In this document: positions 53,233-62,017 of the stretch, one piece after another | How positions within the stretch are numbered: the stretch's first letter is position 1 | Layout of the letters: the number at the start of each line of letters is the position of its first letter | Source of the DNA: Phycisphaerales bacterium | Lineage (GTDB): Bacteria; Planctomycetota; Phycisphaerae; Phycisphaerales; UBA1924 | Direction: 5' to 3' | DNA: 64,000 bases | Assembly: GCA_905339235.1 (NCBI GenBank) | Contig: CAJPFG010000003.1 | Coordinates: 226,314 to 290,313 of the forward strand | Position numbers and translations under genes: made by a program | The notes under the pieces: generated by a model | What the model saw: only the letters and a program-made list of their open reading frames with translations | What the model was told of the DNA's origin: nothing | Database searches by the model: none

Positions 53233-54101
53233 AGTTCGCCTTCATCAAGGGCCACCGCGCCGCCTTCGACGTCGGCGTTATGTGCGCCGTCTTCTCCGTC
53301 TCCCGTCAGGGCTTCTACGCCTGGCTCTCCCGCCCCGAGAGCCCGCGCGCGGCCCGGGCCCGCGAACTCTCCGGGCAGATCCTCGCCGTGCACCGCGAGG
53401 TCGACGGCATCTACGGCAGCATCAAGATCACGCGCGAGCTCCGCGCCCGATCTCATCGCGCCGACCGCAAGACGGTGGCCGCGCTCATGCGCCGCATGGG
53501 AATCCGCTCGAAAGTCGCCCGGAAGTTCCGGGTGAAGACCACCGACTCACGCCACGACAGCCCCATCGCGCCCAACACGCTGGATCAGAACTTCGCCGCG
53601 GCCGACGCCCTGGACAAGGTGTGGGCCGCGGACATCACCTACATCGAGACCGCCGAAGGCTTCCTGTACCTCGCGGGCGTGATGGACCTGTGCAGCCGCA
53701 GGATCATCGGGTGGAGCATGAAGGACACCCTGGCCACCGAGCTGGTCGAGGCGGCCTTCGACGCGGCTCTTCTTTCCCGTAAGCCCTCCCCCTCTTCCGG
53801 GCTGCTGCACCACTCCGACCGGGGCTGCCAGTACGCCAGCGGTGGCTACCGCGACCGGCTCCGCGAGGCGGGGATCGAGATGAGCATGAGCCGCGCCGGC
53901 AACTGCTACGACAACGCGATGATCGAGTCGTTCTGGGGCAAGCTCAAGGCCGAGATGGTCAATCACCGGAGGTTCGCGACCAAGGAAGAGGCCCGCGTGG
54001 CGGTCTTCGAGTACATCGAGATGTTCTACAATCGAAAGCGCCTCCACGCGGCGCTCGGCTATCTCAGTCCCGTCCAGTTCGAAGCCCGTCTGGTTGCATG
54101 A
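53229..54101 (+). CDS. IS3-family transposase OrfB (DDE integrase domain)
   Basis: The frame is open from 53160; a GTG at 53229 overlaps the orfA stop, but the main product is probably OrfAB by frameshift. The HTH_21-like part (REVDGIYGSIKITRELRARSHRADRKTVAALMRRMGI) is followed by the rve domain with catalytic acids in WAADITYIET, LHHSDRGCQYAS and DNAMIESFWGKLKAEM. The C-terminus YNRKRLHAALGYLSPVQFE is typical of IS3. Confidence 0.95.
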   Translation: MKFAFIKGHRAAFDVGVMCAVFSVSRQGFYAWLSRPESPRAARARELSGQILAVHREVDGIYGSIKITRELRARSHRADRKTVAALMRRMGIRSKVARKFRVKTTDSRHDSPIAPNTLDQNFAAADALDKVWAADITYIETAEGFLYLAGVMDLCSRRIIGWSMKDTLATELVEAAFDAALLSRKPSPSSGLLHHSDRGCQYASGGYRDRLREAGIEMSMSRAGNCYDNAMIESFWGKLKAEMVNHRRFATKEEARVAVFEYIEMFYNRKRLHAALGYLSPVQFEARLVA

Positions 54102-54131
54102 GTTTCTGTCAACGGAACGTGGGTCAGGTCA

Positions 54132-54304
54132 GTTTGAGGTTAAGGTTCTGAAGTCTGAAGTCTGAAGTCTGAAGTCTGAAATCTGAAATCTGAAATCTGA
54201 AATCTGAAATCTGAATTCTGAATTCTGAATTCTGAATTCTGAATTCTGAATTCTGAATTCTGAATTCTGAATTCTGAATTCTGAATTCTGAATTCTGAAT
54301 TCTG
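54132..54304. repeat. Right part of the heptamer tandem repeat array
   Basis: After GTTTGAGGTTAAGG come four TCTGAAG, about five TCTGAAA and many TCTGAAT units in perfect 7-bp phase. The open frames over it (ISDFRFQ-like) are artefacts. Confidence 0.9.
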
Positions 54305-54363
54305 GTTTTTGGTGTCTGCCTTCTGAACTGGAACGATCGGTGGCTTCCATCTCCCCGCCCGGC

Positions 54364-55368
54364 TCACCCCAGCCCCCTCCGCTCCCGCCTCAACAACCCG
54401 ATCAACACCGGCCCGCCCACCAAACTCGTGAGCACGCCAATCGGCAACTGCCCCGTCCCCACATCGATCATCCGCACCAGCACATCGCACCCGATCACCA
54501 GCACCACCCCCGCCAGCGCCCCGCCAACCACCAGCACGCGATGTCCCGGCCCCGCGAGCATCCGCACCACATGCGGGCACACCAGCCCCACAAACCCCAC
54601 CGGCCCCGCCAGCACCACCGACGCCGCCGTCAGCACCCCCGACCCCAGAAACAGCACGATCCGCAGCGCCCGCACCGGCACACCCACGCTCCGCGCCTCA
54701 TCATCCCCCAGCGCCGCCGCGTCCATCGCCCGCCCGCACGCCACGCCCACCGCCACCCCCACCAGCGCCACCGCGCCCGTCCACCACAACTCGCGCTCCG
54801 GCGTCTCCTCGCGGATCGCCCCGAGAAGTTTCCTCCCGACGCTCGCCCCCTGATCCGGCAATAACCCCTGCACGAGTTTCGTCCCCGCGCTCGCCACGAT
54901 GCTCACCGCCACACCCACGAGCACCAGCGCGATCGGATCGAGCAATCCCTTCCGCCGACTCAACACCCACACGCACACCAGCGCCGCGAACGATCCCGCG
55001 AGCGCTGCCCCGCTCGTCCCCAACCCCACGGCCTCCGTCGCCGCCAGCCCCAGCCCCATCTTGTACCCGATGAACGCCGCCACCATCACCCCAAACCCCG
55101 AGCCCGACGCCAGCCCCACGATGTCCGGCGACGCGAGCGGATTCCGCAGCAGCGACTGCAGGAACACGCCCGCCACCGCCAGGCACACGCCCACGATCGC
55201 CCCCGACAGCACCCGCACCGTCCGCAAATCCAGGTGCTCGAAGCCCCACGTGAGACCCGGGTTCTCGGCGGTTCCGCGCCCCACCGCCAGGCGAATGACC
55301 ACCGCCGCCGCGACGAGCGTGGCGAGAAGCAGGAGCGTGAGAACAGGCCGCGGCCTCCTCATCGCCAC
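54364..55368 (-). CDS. FecCD-family iron/cobalamin ABC permease
   Basis: 334 residues with about nine membrane spans. Family motifs are RVLSGAIVGVCLAVAGVFLQSLLRNPLASPDIVGLASGSGFGV at the start, and VLAGPVGFVGLVCPHVVRMLAGPGHR in the coupling region. It carries siderophore-iron, haem or cobalamin with an ATPase and binding protein that are not in the window. It ends beside the heptamer array. Confidence 0.93.
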   Translation of the reverse strand: MAMRRPRPVLTLLLLATLVAAAVVIRLAVGRGTAENPGLTWGFEHLDLRTVRVLSGAIVGVCLAVAGVFLQSLLRNPLASPDIVGLASGSGFGVMVAAFIGYKMGLGLAATEAVGLGTSGAALAGSFAALVCVWVLSRRKGLLDPIALVLVGVAVSIVASAGTKLVQGLLPDQGASVGRKLLGAIREETPERELWWTGAVALVGVAVGVACGRAMDAAALGDDEARSVGVPVRALRIVLFLGSGVLTAASVVLAGPVGFVGLVCPHVVRMLAGPGHRVLVVGGALAGVVLVIGCDVLVRMIDVGTGQLPIGVLTSLVGGPVLIGLLRRERRGLG

Positions 55369-55427
55369 AGCCTACCGCGCCTGGCCCCCTGGTGAAAACC
55401 GCGCGTCACCCGCGTACTATCCGCCCC

Positions 55428-55709
55428 ATGGCCAAGTCCTTCGAGTGCACCGTCGTCACGCCCAACGCCTCCCTCGTCAGCGGGCAGGTGGTCTACGCCA
55501 ACGTCCCCGCGTGGGATGGCCAGATCGGCTTCCTCCCCGGCCGCGCCCCGATCCTCGCGCGCCTCGGAAAGGGTGACATCCGCCTGGACTTCGCCGACAC
55601 CACCAAGGGCCAGGGCGGCACCTCTACGTACCACGTCGAGGGCGGTTTCCTCAAGATGGCGGACAACAAGTTGGTGATCCTGGCCGAAAAGGCCAGCGCG
55701 GCGGATTGA
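55428..55709 (+). CDS. atpC: ATP synthase epsilon subunit, short form, outside an atp operon
   Basis: 93 residues. [51 protein letters not shown] is the N-terminal beta-sandwich of F1 epsilon, and the chain ends at about the point where the C-terminal helices begin, so the inhibitory helical domain is missing. No other atp gene is nearby. TACTAT lies 7 nt before the ATG. Confidence 0.88.
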   Translation: MAKSFECTVVTPNASLVSGQVVYANVPAWDGQIGFLPGRAPILARLGKGDIRLDFADTTKGQGGTSTYHVEGGFLKMADNKLVILAEKASAAD

Positions 55710-55737
55710 CGGGCGCGCCGGGTATGATTCCCGAGCC

Positions 55738-56043
55738 ATGAGACCTCCGGCGATCCAAATTCCTGTGGAACAGATCGCAGCGTTCTGCCGGCGGTGGAGG
55801 ATCCGAGAGTTGTCGCTCTTTGGATCCGTGCTGCGCCCCGACTTCGGCCCGGACAGCGACATCGACGTTCTCGTCTCATACGAACCGGGGGTGGTGTGGG
55901 ACTTCGACGACTACGCCGCCATGCGAGACGAACTTTCGCGGACGTTCGGCCGGCACGTGGACATCGTCCCGGATCGGGCAATCCGCAACCCGTTCCTGCG
56001 CGAGTCAATCTATTCAACACGCAGGATCGTGCATGCCGCGTAG
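55738..56043 (+). CDS. MNT-type nucleotidyltransferase antitoxin (MntA)
   Basis: 101 residues. The minimal nucleotidyltransferase motif is [21 protein letters not shown] with the metal-binding Asp pair. In HEPN/MNT modules this protein AMPylates or restrains the HepT toxin. A TATGAT box lies 9 nt before the ATG. It overlaps the HepT start by 11 bp. Confidence 0.9.
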   Translation: MRPPAIQIPVEQIAAFCRRWRIRELSLFGSVLRPDFGPDSDIDVLVSYEPGVVWDFDDYAAMRDELSRTFGRHVDIVPDRAIRNPFLRESIYSTRRIVHAA

Positions 56044-56393
56044 GCCAGCCAAGAGCGATGACGCGTACCTGTTCGACATGCTGATGGCCGCGAGAGAAGT
56101 CGCCGGCTTCACGGCGGGCAAGACGTTCGAGCAATACCAGTCAGAAGTGCTCCTTCGGCGGGCGGTGGAAACGATCCGTGGAGATCATCGGCGAGGCGTC
56201 GCGCAAGGTCTCCAGGGCCTTCCGAGATGCCAATCCGGCCTTACCGTGGCCCAAGATCGCCGGGCAGCGCCATCGGATCGCGCACGAATACGACTTGGTG
56301 GAGGATCAGTTGATATGGCGGGTAGCGACGGTTCACGTGCCGGAGTTGATTCGGCAACTGGAGCCGCTGGTGAAGCAACCGCCTCTGGCATGA
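56033..56393 (+). pseudogene. HepT/HEPN toxin gene broken by a frameshift
   Basis: The frame starts [26 protein letters not shown] at 56033 and continues to RRAVETI. The rest of a HepT protein (EIIGEASRKVSRAFRDANPALPW ... QRHRIAHEYDLVEDQLIW) is in the +1 frame from about 56178. It includes the RNase motif R-x4-H (RHRIAH). One extra base near 56170-56180 explains it. Taking the two parts together gives 119 residues, as expected for HepT. Either the toxin is inactivated or the base is a sequencing error. Confidence 0.82.
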
Positions 56394-56396
56394 TCG

Positions 56397-56873
56397 TCAG
56401 CGCCGCCGGCTCATCGCCCGATCCATATCCCGCTTCGCCTCGCGCTTCTGGATCGCCTCGCGCTTGTCGTGCGCGGCCTTGCCCTTGGCGATCCCCACCA
56501 GCAGTTTCGCGTACCCGTTCTTGAAGTACATCTTCAGCGGCACGATCGTCGCGCCCTTCACCGCCATCGCCTTCGCCAGTTTGTGGATCTCGCGCTTCTT
56601 CGCGAGCAGCCCCCGCGGGCGCGTGGGCTTGTGACCCAGCGCCCCCGCCGGCCCAAACTCCCCGATGTTCACGTTCATCAGCGACAACTCGAGCGGCTCC
56701 TCCTTCGCAAGGATCCACCCTTCGCCCAGCGACACCTTCCCGTCCCGCACGCTCTTGACCTCCGACCCGCGCAGGATCATCCCCACCTCGAGCGTTTCGC
56801 CGATGACATAGTCGTGCCGCGCCTTTCGGTTCTCGGCAATCAGGTCGTCGGAGTTCTCCGCCTGTTTCGACAC
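56397..56873 (-). CDS. smpB: SsrA-binding protein SmpB
   Basis: 158 residues. NRKARHDYVIGETLEVGMILRGSEVKSVRDGKVSL at the N-terminus and RGLLAKKREIHKLAKAMAVKGATIVPLKMYFKNGYAKLLVGIAKGKAAHDKRE define SmpB, with the basic tail AKRDMDRAMSRRR. It brings tmRNA to stalled ribosomes. It lies 9 bp after the FAH gene. Confidence 0.97.
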   Translation of the reverse strand: MSKQAENSDDLIAENRKARHDYVIGETLEVGMILRGSEVKSVRDGKVSLGEGWILAKEEPLELSLMNVNIGEFGPAGALGHKPTRPRGLLAKKREIHKLAKAMAVKGATIVPLKMYFKNGYAKLLVGIAKGKAAHDKREAIQKREAKRDMDRAMSRRR

Positions 56874-56882
56874 CGTTCTCCC

Positions 56883-57605
56883 CTACTCCTCCCGCACCCT
56901 ATTCCGGATCACCCCCACCCGCTCGATCTCCACCTCCACCACGTCCCCATCCTTCAGAAACTCCGGCGGCGTTCTCGCCATGCCCACGCCGCTGGGCGTA
57001 CCCGTCACGATCAGCGTGCCCGGCGGCAGCGTGCTCCCTTGCGAGAGTTCGCTCACCAGCGTCGCCACATCGAAGATCATGTCGCTCGTGTTCGCGTCCT
57101 GCATCGTCACGCCGTTGACGCGGCTGCGAATCCGAAGGGCGTTCGGATTCGGAACCTCCGCCGCCGGAACCACCCACGGACCGATCGGGCAGAACGTATC
57201 GAACGACTTCCCCCGGCAGAACTGCCCCCCGGACCCCTCCTTCTGCCACCACCGCGCCGAAACGTCATTGGCCGCGACATACCCCAGCACGCACGTCAGC
57301 GCCTCGTCTTTCGAAACGTCGCGCACCAGCCTGCCGTCGCGCCGCCGGCCGATCACCACGCCCAACTCCGCCTCGAAATCCACCTGCGGCCGGTCCCGGC
57401 ACACCCTCGGAATCACGATGTCCTCGCCCGACAGCACCACGCTGTACGGGTTCTTCGTGAACACCATCGGCCGCTCCGGTACGCCCTTGCCCTGCTCCTT
57501 CGCGTGCGCGGCGTAGTTCATGCCGATTCCGAGAATGTACGGAATCGGCAGCACGTTCTCACGCGTCTGAATGCCCACGCCGGTCTCAAGACGGATCAGG
57601 TTCAT
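56883..57605 (-). CDS. Fumarylacetoacetate hydrolase family protein
   Basis: 240 residues. GMNYAAHAKEQG, FEAELGVVIGRR (metal-binding acids), CVLGYVAANDVSARWWQ and IVTGTPSGVGMARTPPEFLKDGDVVEVEIE are typical. Such enzymes hydrolyse or decarboxylate acylpyruvates and catechol-pathway intermediates. The substrate here is unknown. Confidence 0.93.
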   Translation of the reverse strand: MNLIRLETGVGIQTRENVLPIPYILGIGMNYAAHAKEQGKGVPERPMVFTKNPYSVVLSGEDIVIPRVCRDRPQVDFEAELGVVIGRRRDGRLVRDVSKDEALTCVLGYVAANDVSARWWQKEGSGGQFCRGKSFDTFCPIGPWVVPAAEVPNPNALRIRSRVNGVTMQDANTSDMIFDVATLVSELSQGSTLPPGTLIVTGTPSGVGMARTPPEFLKDGDVVEVEIERVGVIRNRVREE

Positions 57606-57650
57606 GGGGCAGTGTAGGGAAGAGCCGCCAGACGCACGACGCGAGCCCGG

Positions 57651-58625
57651 TCAGACCACATCCAACCGTTCGACCCGCGGGCACAACCCCGCCGCGGCGC
57701 CATCCTCGAACAACCTCGATATCGCGCGCCGTCCCACCTCGCCCATGTCCACCGTCAGCGGCGTGACGTACATGTCGAGATACTTCTCCACGATCTCGCG
57801 TGAGGGCTCGGGAAGCCCCGCGTTCTTCGCGTTCAGCCGCGCGTACGGCATCGTGTACTCCACGCTCTCGTCGCGATTGGTCAGCGCATGGTCGAGCGAA
57901 GCACGCAGCAGTCGCGAGACCGCGGCGACGGTTCCCGAACCAAACCTCGCGTCGAGATCTCGCTTCACCGCGTTGATCCCCAGCGGCAGTGGCACGCCGC
58001 GCGTCTCCTGCCACCACGCGCCCAGGTCAACCACTTCGCGCAGCCCGGCCTCGCCAAACATCACCTGTCCCTCGTGAATGACCAGCCCGGCATCCACCTC
58101 GCCCTTCACCACGGCGGGGATGATTCGATCGAACGGAAGTTCAACGTACTTTCCCGGCCGGCGCGCCACGTCGGCGCCCAGCATCAGGCCCAGCGTGAGG
58201 AACGCGCTGGTGCGAAGGCCCGGGACCGCGATCCGCACGTCCGGCCGCGCCAGGCAGCCTTCGCACCTCACGCTCGAGTTCACCCGCGTCACCACCTTGG
58301 GCCCGTACCCCTCGCCGAACGACGACCCGCAGGCCGTGATCACGTAGCGATCAGAGACATCGGCGTAGGCGCGGACGGACAGGGCGGTGATGTCATACGG
58401 CGCGACGCCCGCGGCCAGGCGGTTGAACTCGGCGATGTCGCCGGGAATCGGGATGAAGAGGAAGCGGCCGGTCGCAATCGCCCTGTGAGCGGAGACGCTG
58501 AACGCCGAGAAGCCGGGACCGTGAGCCGTCACCGCGGGATTCACCTTCCCCGTAATCGGCCACCACATGAACGCATCGTCCGGATCACCGGAGTGCGCGA
58601 GGGTGAGTGAGACGAGTTCGGGCAT
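57651..58625 (-). CDS. mqnD: 1,4-dihydroxy-6-naphthoate synthase-like protein (MqnD)
   Basis: 324 residues. LTLAHSGDPDDAFMWWPITG at the N-terminus and the two-lobed binding-protein fold with YVITACGSSFGEGYGPKVV and DAGLVIHEGQVMFGEAGLREVVDLGAWWQETRGVPLPLGINAVKRDL fit MqnD of the futalosine menaquinone pathway, which splits cyclic de-hypoxanthine futalosine. It is slightly longer than usual. The other mqn genes are not in the window. Confidence 0.85.
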   Translation of the reverse strand: MPELVSLTLAHSGDPDDAFMWWPITGKVNPAVTAHGPGFSAFSVSAHRAIATGRFLFIPIPGDIAEFNRLAAGVAPYDITALSVRAYADVSDRYVITACGSSFGEGYGPKVVTRVNSSVRCEGCLARPDVRIAVPGLRTSAFLTLGLMLGADVARRPGKYVELPFDRIIPAVVKGEVDAGLVIHEGQVMFGEAGLREVVDLGAWWQETRGVPLPLGINAVKRDLDARFGSGTVAAVSRLLRASLDHALTNRDESVEYTMPYARLNAKNAGLPEPSREIVEKYLDMYVTPLTVDMGEVGRRAISRLFEDGAAAGLCPRVERLDVV

Positions 58626-58801
58626 TCACGGGATGATACCTCGCATCGGGAGCATCCCGGCCTCGCGCTTGCCGTATCGCCGGTGTGCGGCGAGCCGGGG
58701 CCAGCCCGCGCAGCGGGCAACAGAGATTTGCCACGGGTGAGCGAGTCTTCGAGCGAACCCGCGGCAAGTCACTCTCGACTGCTTCGCAGGCTGGGAATGA
58801 G

Positions 58802-59230
58802 TCAGGACGCGCCGCCGAAACTCCACGCCGCGCCGCATTCGGGGCAGACCGTGCAGCCGTCCGGCTCCGGGCGAAGCCCGTTCAGGTCGTATCCGCAGCC
58901 CACGCAATGCCCGTGCTTGATGTACTTCCGTGGATCCATCGAGATCAGATCGAACTGGCCTCGAATGACGAATCTCTTGAACAGCCAACTGATTGCGAAG
59001 AGCGAGAGAAACGCGAACATGGCCCAGTCATTGGCAGGGCGAACGATCCACACCACCAGGAACGTCAAGTAGCCGACGTCCATGCCAATGTTGATTATCG
59101 CGTTTGGCCAGCGCATGCGCGGCGGAATCGACCAGAACAAGGGACCCGCCGGAAAATAGTGGTGGTACCACCGGATAGGTACGCGCCGCCAAACCCCTCG
59201 GTCATCCAGTTCCTTTGGTACTGGCCACAT
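58802..59230 (-). CDS. Membrane protein with zinc-ribbon tail
   Basis: 142 residues. Two membrane spans (AIINIGMDVGYLTFLVVWIV and WAMFAFLSLFAISWLF) precede a zinc ribbon (HCVGCGYDLNGLRPEPDGCTVCPECGAAW). It starts 20 bp after the purF stop. The same CxxCGYxLxGL tail is found at 51025. The 176 bp below it (58626-58801) hold an imperfect hairpin but no gene. Confidence 0.7.
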   Translation of the reverse strand: MWPVPKELDDRGVWRRVPIRWYHHYFPAGPLFWSIPPRMRWPNAIINIGMDVGYLTFLVVWIVRPANDWAMFAFLSLFAISWLFKRFVIRGQFDLISMDPRKYIKHGHCVGCGYDLNGLRPEPDGCTVCPECGAAWSFGGAS

Positions 59231-59249
59231 AAGGCGGCGCTCAGTGCTC

Positions 59250-60731
59250 CTACCCGAACATCTTCATCTGCTCCGGCTCGATCACGTACTCGCCCTCGGG
59301 GTGGTCCGGGTCCAGCCGGTATTCGCCCGACCAGCAGGCCGTGCAGTAGTTCCGGGCCGGCTCGTTCATGCACGAGAGCAGGCCCTCCAGCGACAGATAG
59401 TGCAGGCTGTCCACGCCCAGGTACTCGCGGATCTGATCCACCGTCTTGCCCGTCGCGATCAACTGGCTCCGCTCCGCGAAGTCCACTCCGAAATAGCACG
59501 GATTGCGTATCGGCGGGCAACTGATCCGCAGGTGAATCTCCTTCGCGCCCGCCGCCCTCAACTGGTCCATCTTCGCCTTCGTCGTCGTCCCGCGAACGAT
59601 CGAGTCGTCCACGATCAGCAGCCGCTTGCCCCGCACCAGTTCGTCGATGATGTTGAGTTTCAATCGCACCGCCGCCGTGCGCTCCGTCTGCGTCGGCTTG
59701 ATGAACGTGCGCCCGACATACCGGTTCGGCACGATCGCCTCGCGATACTGCACGCCGCACGCCCGCGCAAATCCCAGCGCCGCCGACCTCCCGCTGTCGG
59801 GCATCGGCACGATGAAATCAACGCTCTTGGGCGGCGGCGCCTCCCGCGATAGTGCCTCGCCCATCTTCTCGCGGGCGAGTTCCACGTTCTGGCCGAAGAC
59901 GTTGCTCGCCGGATGCGCAAAGTAGACGTGCTCGAACGCGCACAGCGCCGTGCGCTCGGCAACCTCCGCAAACCGCCGGCTCTCCAGCCCGCGATCGGAG
60001 ATCGTGACGATCTCGCCCGGCAGCACGTCGCGGACGAACCGCGCGCCGATCACGTCCAACGCCACCGTCTCGCTCGCGACCACGAACTGGCCCCTCGGGA
60101 GTCTGCCGATGGACAGCGGCCGCCAGCCCCAGGGGTCGCGGGCCGCCTCGATGCGGTCGGGGAAAAGAAAAACCAGCGAGAACGCACCCTGCAAGTGCCG
60201 CAGCGTCGCCATGAGCGGGTCGGGGCTCTTCTGCTGCGCTGGCGATGCCAGCAGGTGCACGATCACTTCCGTGTCGCTCGTGGTATGGAACAGGTGCCCG
60301 GCTTCCTCAAAGCGCCGGCGGAGCGCCGTGCAGTTGATCAGGTTCCCGTTGTGCGAGACCGCGACCTGCCCCCCGATGTACGACTCCAGCAGCGGCTGCG
60401 CATTGCACGACACCGAACCCCCCGCCGTCGAGTACCGGTTGTGCCCGATCGCCCCACGCCCGCCCTTCACGTCGATCTTCTCCAGCGTCTCCGCGTCGAA
60501 GACCTCAGGCACAAGGCCCATGCCGGTGTGCGCGTGCAGCACCGCCCCGTCGCTCACGGCGATGCCGCTGGATTCCTGCCCTCGGTGCTGCTGGGCGTAC
60601 AGCCCCAGATAGGCGAGCCGCGCCCCGTGCGCATCGCCCCAGACGCCGAAAACGGCGCATTTTTCCTTGTGATCCGCGGGCGTCCGGATTCCCGCATCTT
60701 GTATCACGGGCAGCGCGATTCGGCAATCCAT
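59250..60731 (-). CDS. purF: Amidophosphoribosyltransferase PurF
   Basis: 493 residues from ATG 60731 (AGGAG upstream). A short propeptide ends before the catalytic Cys in EKCAVFGVWG, the GATase part has YLGLYAQQHRGQESSGIA and GHNRYSTAG, and the PRTase loop is LLIVDDSIVRGTTTKAK. Cysteines in CAFEHVYFAHP, NPCYFGVDF and YCTAC match those that hold the [4Fe-4S] cluster of the Bacillus-type enzyme. It makes phosphoribosylamine, the first step of purine synthesis. Confidence 0.97.
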   Translation of the reverse strand: MDCRIALPVIQDAGIRTPADHKEKCAVFGVWGDAHGARLAYLGLYAQQHRGQESSGIAVSDGAVLHAHTGMGLVPEVFDAETLEKIDVKGGRGAIGHNRYSTAGGSVSCNAQPLLESYIGGQVAVSHNGNLINCTALRRRFEEAGHLFHTTSDTEVIVHLLASPAQQKSPDPLMATLRHLQGAFSLVFLFPDRIEAARDPWGWRPLSIGRLPRGQFVVASETVALDVIGARFVRDVLPGEIVTISDRGLESRRFAEVAERTALCAFEHVYFAHPASNVFGQNVELAREKMGEALSREAPPPKSVDFIVPMPDSGRSAALGFARACGVQYREAIVPNRYVGRTFIKPTQTERTAAVRLKLNIIDELVRGKRLLIVDDSIVRGTTTKAKMDQLRAAGAKEIHLRISCPPIRNPCYFGVDFAERSQLIATGKTVDQIREYLGVDSLHYLSLEGLLSCMNEPARNYCTACWSGEYRLDPDHPEGEYVIEPEQMKMFG

Positions 60732-60848
60732 GCGCGACGTTCTCCTGGGTTCTTCGCAAGCGTACTCACCCGACCAAGCCCCCGCCCGACATTCCGCCAC
60801 GTCGTTTCGGCACTGCCGCGCGCCGAGGCCTTGTAGACTCCCGTCCGT

Positions 60849-61829
60849 ATGCTGCCCATCTCCCTCTGGTTCGCCGGCGGCCTCTTCATGCTGCTGGTCG
60901 GCGGGAAACTGCTGGTCGCGGCCTCCGTAGACACCGCACGCCGCCTGCGCGTCGCCCCGCTCATCGTCGGGCTCACCCTGGTCGCCTGGGGAACCTCCGC
61001 CCCCGAACTCGCGCTCAACCTCGTGTCCGCCCTCCGCGGACGCGGCGCCCTCGCGCTGGGAAACGTCGTCGGCGCGAACATCTGCAACATGTCGCTCGTT
61101 CTCGGCGCGGCCTCGCTCGTGCGGCCTCTGCTCGTTCAGGAGCGCCTCATCCGCGTCGAGATCTGGCTGAACCTCATCATCCTCGCATTCATGGCCCTGC
61201 TCGGGATCACCGCGGGGTTCCAGCGCTGGGAGATGGGCCTGATGCTGGCCGTGTTCGGCGGGTACAGCGTGTGGACGATCATGGCCGCGTTGCGCACAAC
61301 GGAGAAATCAGCCTCCCCCGCCGCCGCCGACACGCTCGGCGAAGACCCCACCCACCCCAAGCCGCCCTTGGGGTGGTTCCTCATCGGCACCTGCTTCGTC
61401 GGCGGGCTGGCGCTGCTCTCCGTGGGCGGTTCATTCACGAGCGACGCGGCCGTGGCCTTTGCGATCGCCTGGGGCGTGCCCACCGCCGTCGTCGGCGTGA
61501 CGGTTGTGTCGATCGGCACCACACTCCCCGAACTGGTGACGGGCCTGATGGCGGCCCGCCAGGGACAGACCGACCTCGCGATGGGAAACGCCATCGGCTC
61601 GTGCCTCTTCAACGCGGGCGCCATCTTCGGCATCACCGGCCTGATCGCGCCGCCCATGATGGACGGCACATTCATCGCCCCGCTCATCGTGATGGGCGGA
61701 CTGGCCATCATCCTGGTTCCCATCAGCCGCACCGGCGGCCGCACCGTCTCGCGGCTGGAGGGTGTGTTTCTGATCGCGACTTACGCAGCGTTCCTCGCCT
61801 ATTCCACCTGGAGCGCCACGGGCCGCTGA
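60849..61829 (+). CDS. Calcium/sodium antiporter (CaCA family, YrbG-like)
   Basis: 326 residues with about ten membrane spans in two inverted repeats. The alpha repeats are LVAWGTSAPELALNLVSALRG...ALGNVVGANICNMSLVLG and VVSIGTTLPELVTGLMAARQGQTDLAMGNAIGSCLFNAGAIFG. It exchanges Ca2+ for Na+ or K+ across the inner membrane. TAGACT lies 9 nt before the ATG. Confidence 0.95.
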   Translation: MLPISLWFAGGLFMLLVGGKLLVAASVDTARRLRVAPLIVGLTLVAWGTSAPELALNLVSALRGRGALALGNVVGANICNMSLVLGAASLVRPLLVQERLIRVEIWLNLIILAFMALLGITAGFQRWEMGLMLAVFGGYSVWTIMAALRTTEKSASPAAADTLGEDPTHPKPPLGWFLIGTCFVGGLALLSVGGSFTSDAAVAFAIAWGVPTAVVGVTVVSIGTTLPELVTGLMAARQGQTDLAMGNAIGSCLFNAGAIFGITGLIAPPMMDGTFIAPLIVMGGLAIILVPISRTGGRTVSRLEGVFLIATYAAFLAYSTWSATGR

Positions 61830-61938
61830 CGCGACCGCCCAACCTCTCGCGCTGTTCTTTCCGGAGCCGGCCACCCCTGTCTCACGCCCCGTTGAAAACC
61901 GAAGAGGACGGCTCACATCATGCCGGACATCCGCTCAC

Positions 61939-61969
61939 AGGCCTCCGCGCGCCAACGCGGAGGCCTTTC
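61939..61969 (+). terminator. Terminator after the antiporter gene
   Basis: AGGCCTCCGCG-CGCCAA-CGCGGAGGCCT is a perfect 11-bp stem followed by TTTCC. Confidence 0.85.
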
Positions 61970-62017
61970 CCCCCCCGCCCCTGGGCAGCGCCATGCAGAT
62001 AGGACCCGATATTCCGT

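Larger units (their letters stand above)
52883..54131 (+). mobile_element. IS3-family insertion sequence, 1249 bp
   Basis: The ends are 25-bp inverted repeats with 20 matches, TGACCCTGCCCGCGTTTCGT-TGACA and, from the right, TGACCTGACCCACGTTCCGT-TGACA. A 3-bp direct repeat GTT flanks it. Inside are orfA and orfB in the -1 frame with an A7 slippery run. Both genes are intact, so it may be active. Confidence 0.93.

Noticed and set aside
52786..54304. Heptamer array considered as a CRISPR array
   Set aside because: The units are 7 bp and contiguous with no spacers, and no cas genes are present.
54129..54350. Open frames over the heptamer array, with repeated ISDFRFQ-like peptides
   Set aside because: Seven-base repeats give 21-bp periodic open frames by chance; there is no start signal and no conserved protein.
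58626..58801. Imperfect hairpin (TTGCC...GGGT / ACCC...GGCAA) as a small RNA
   Set aside because: The pairing is broken and there is no promoter or terminator to support an RNA gene.
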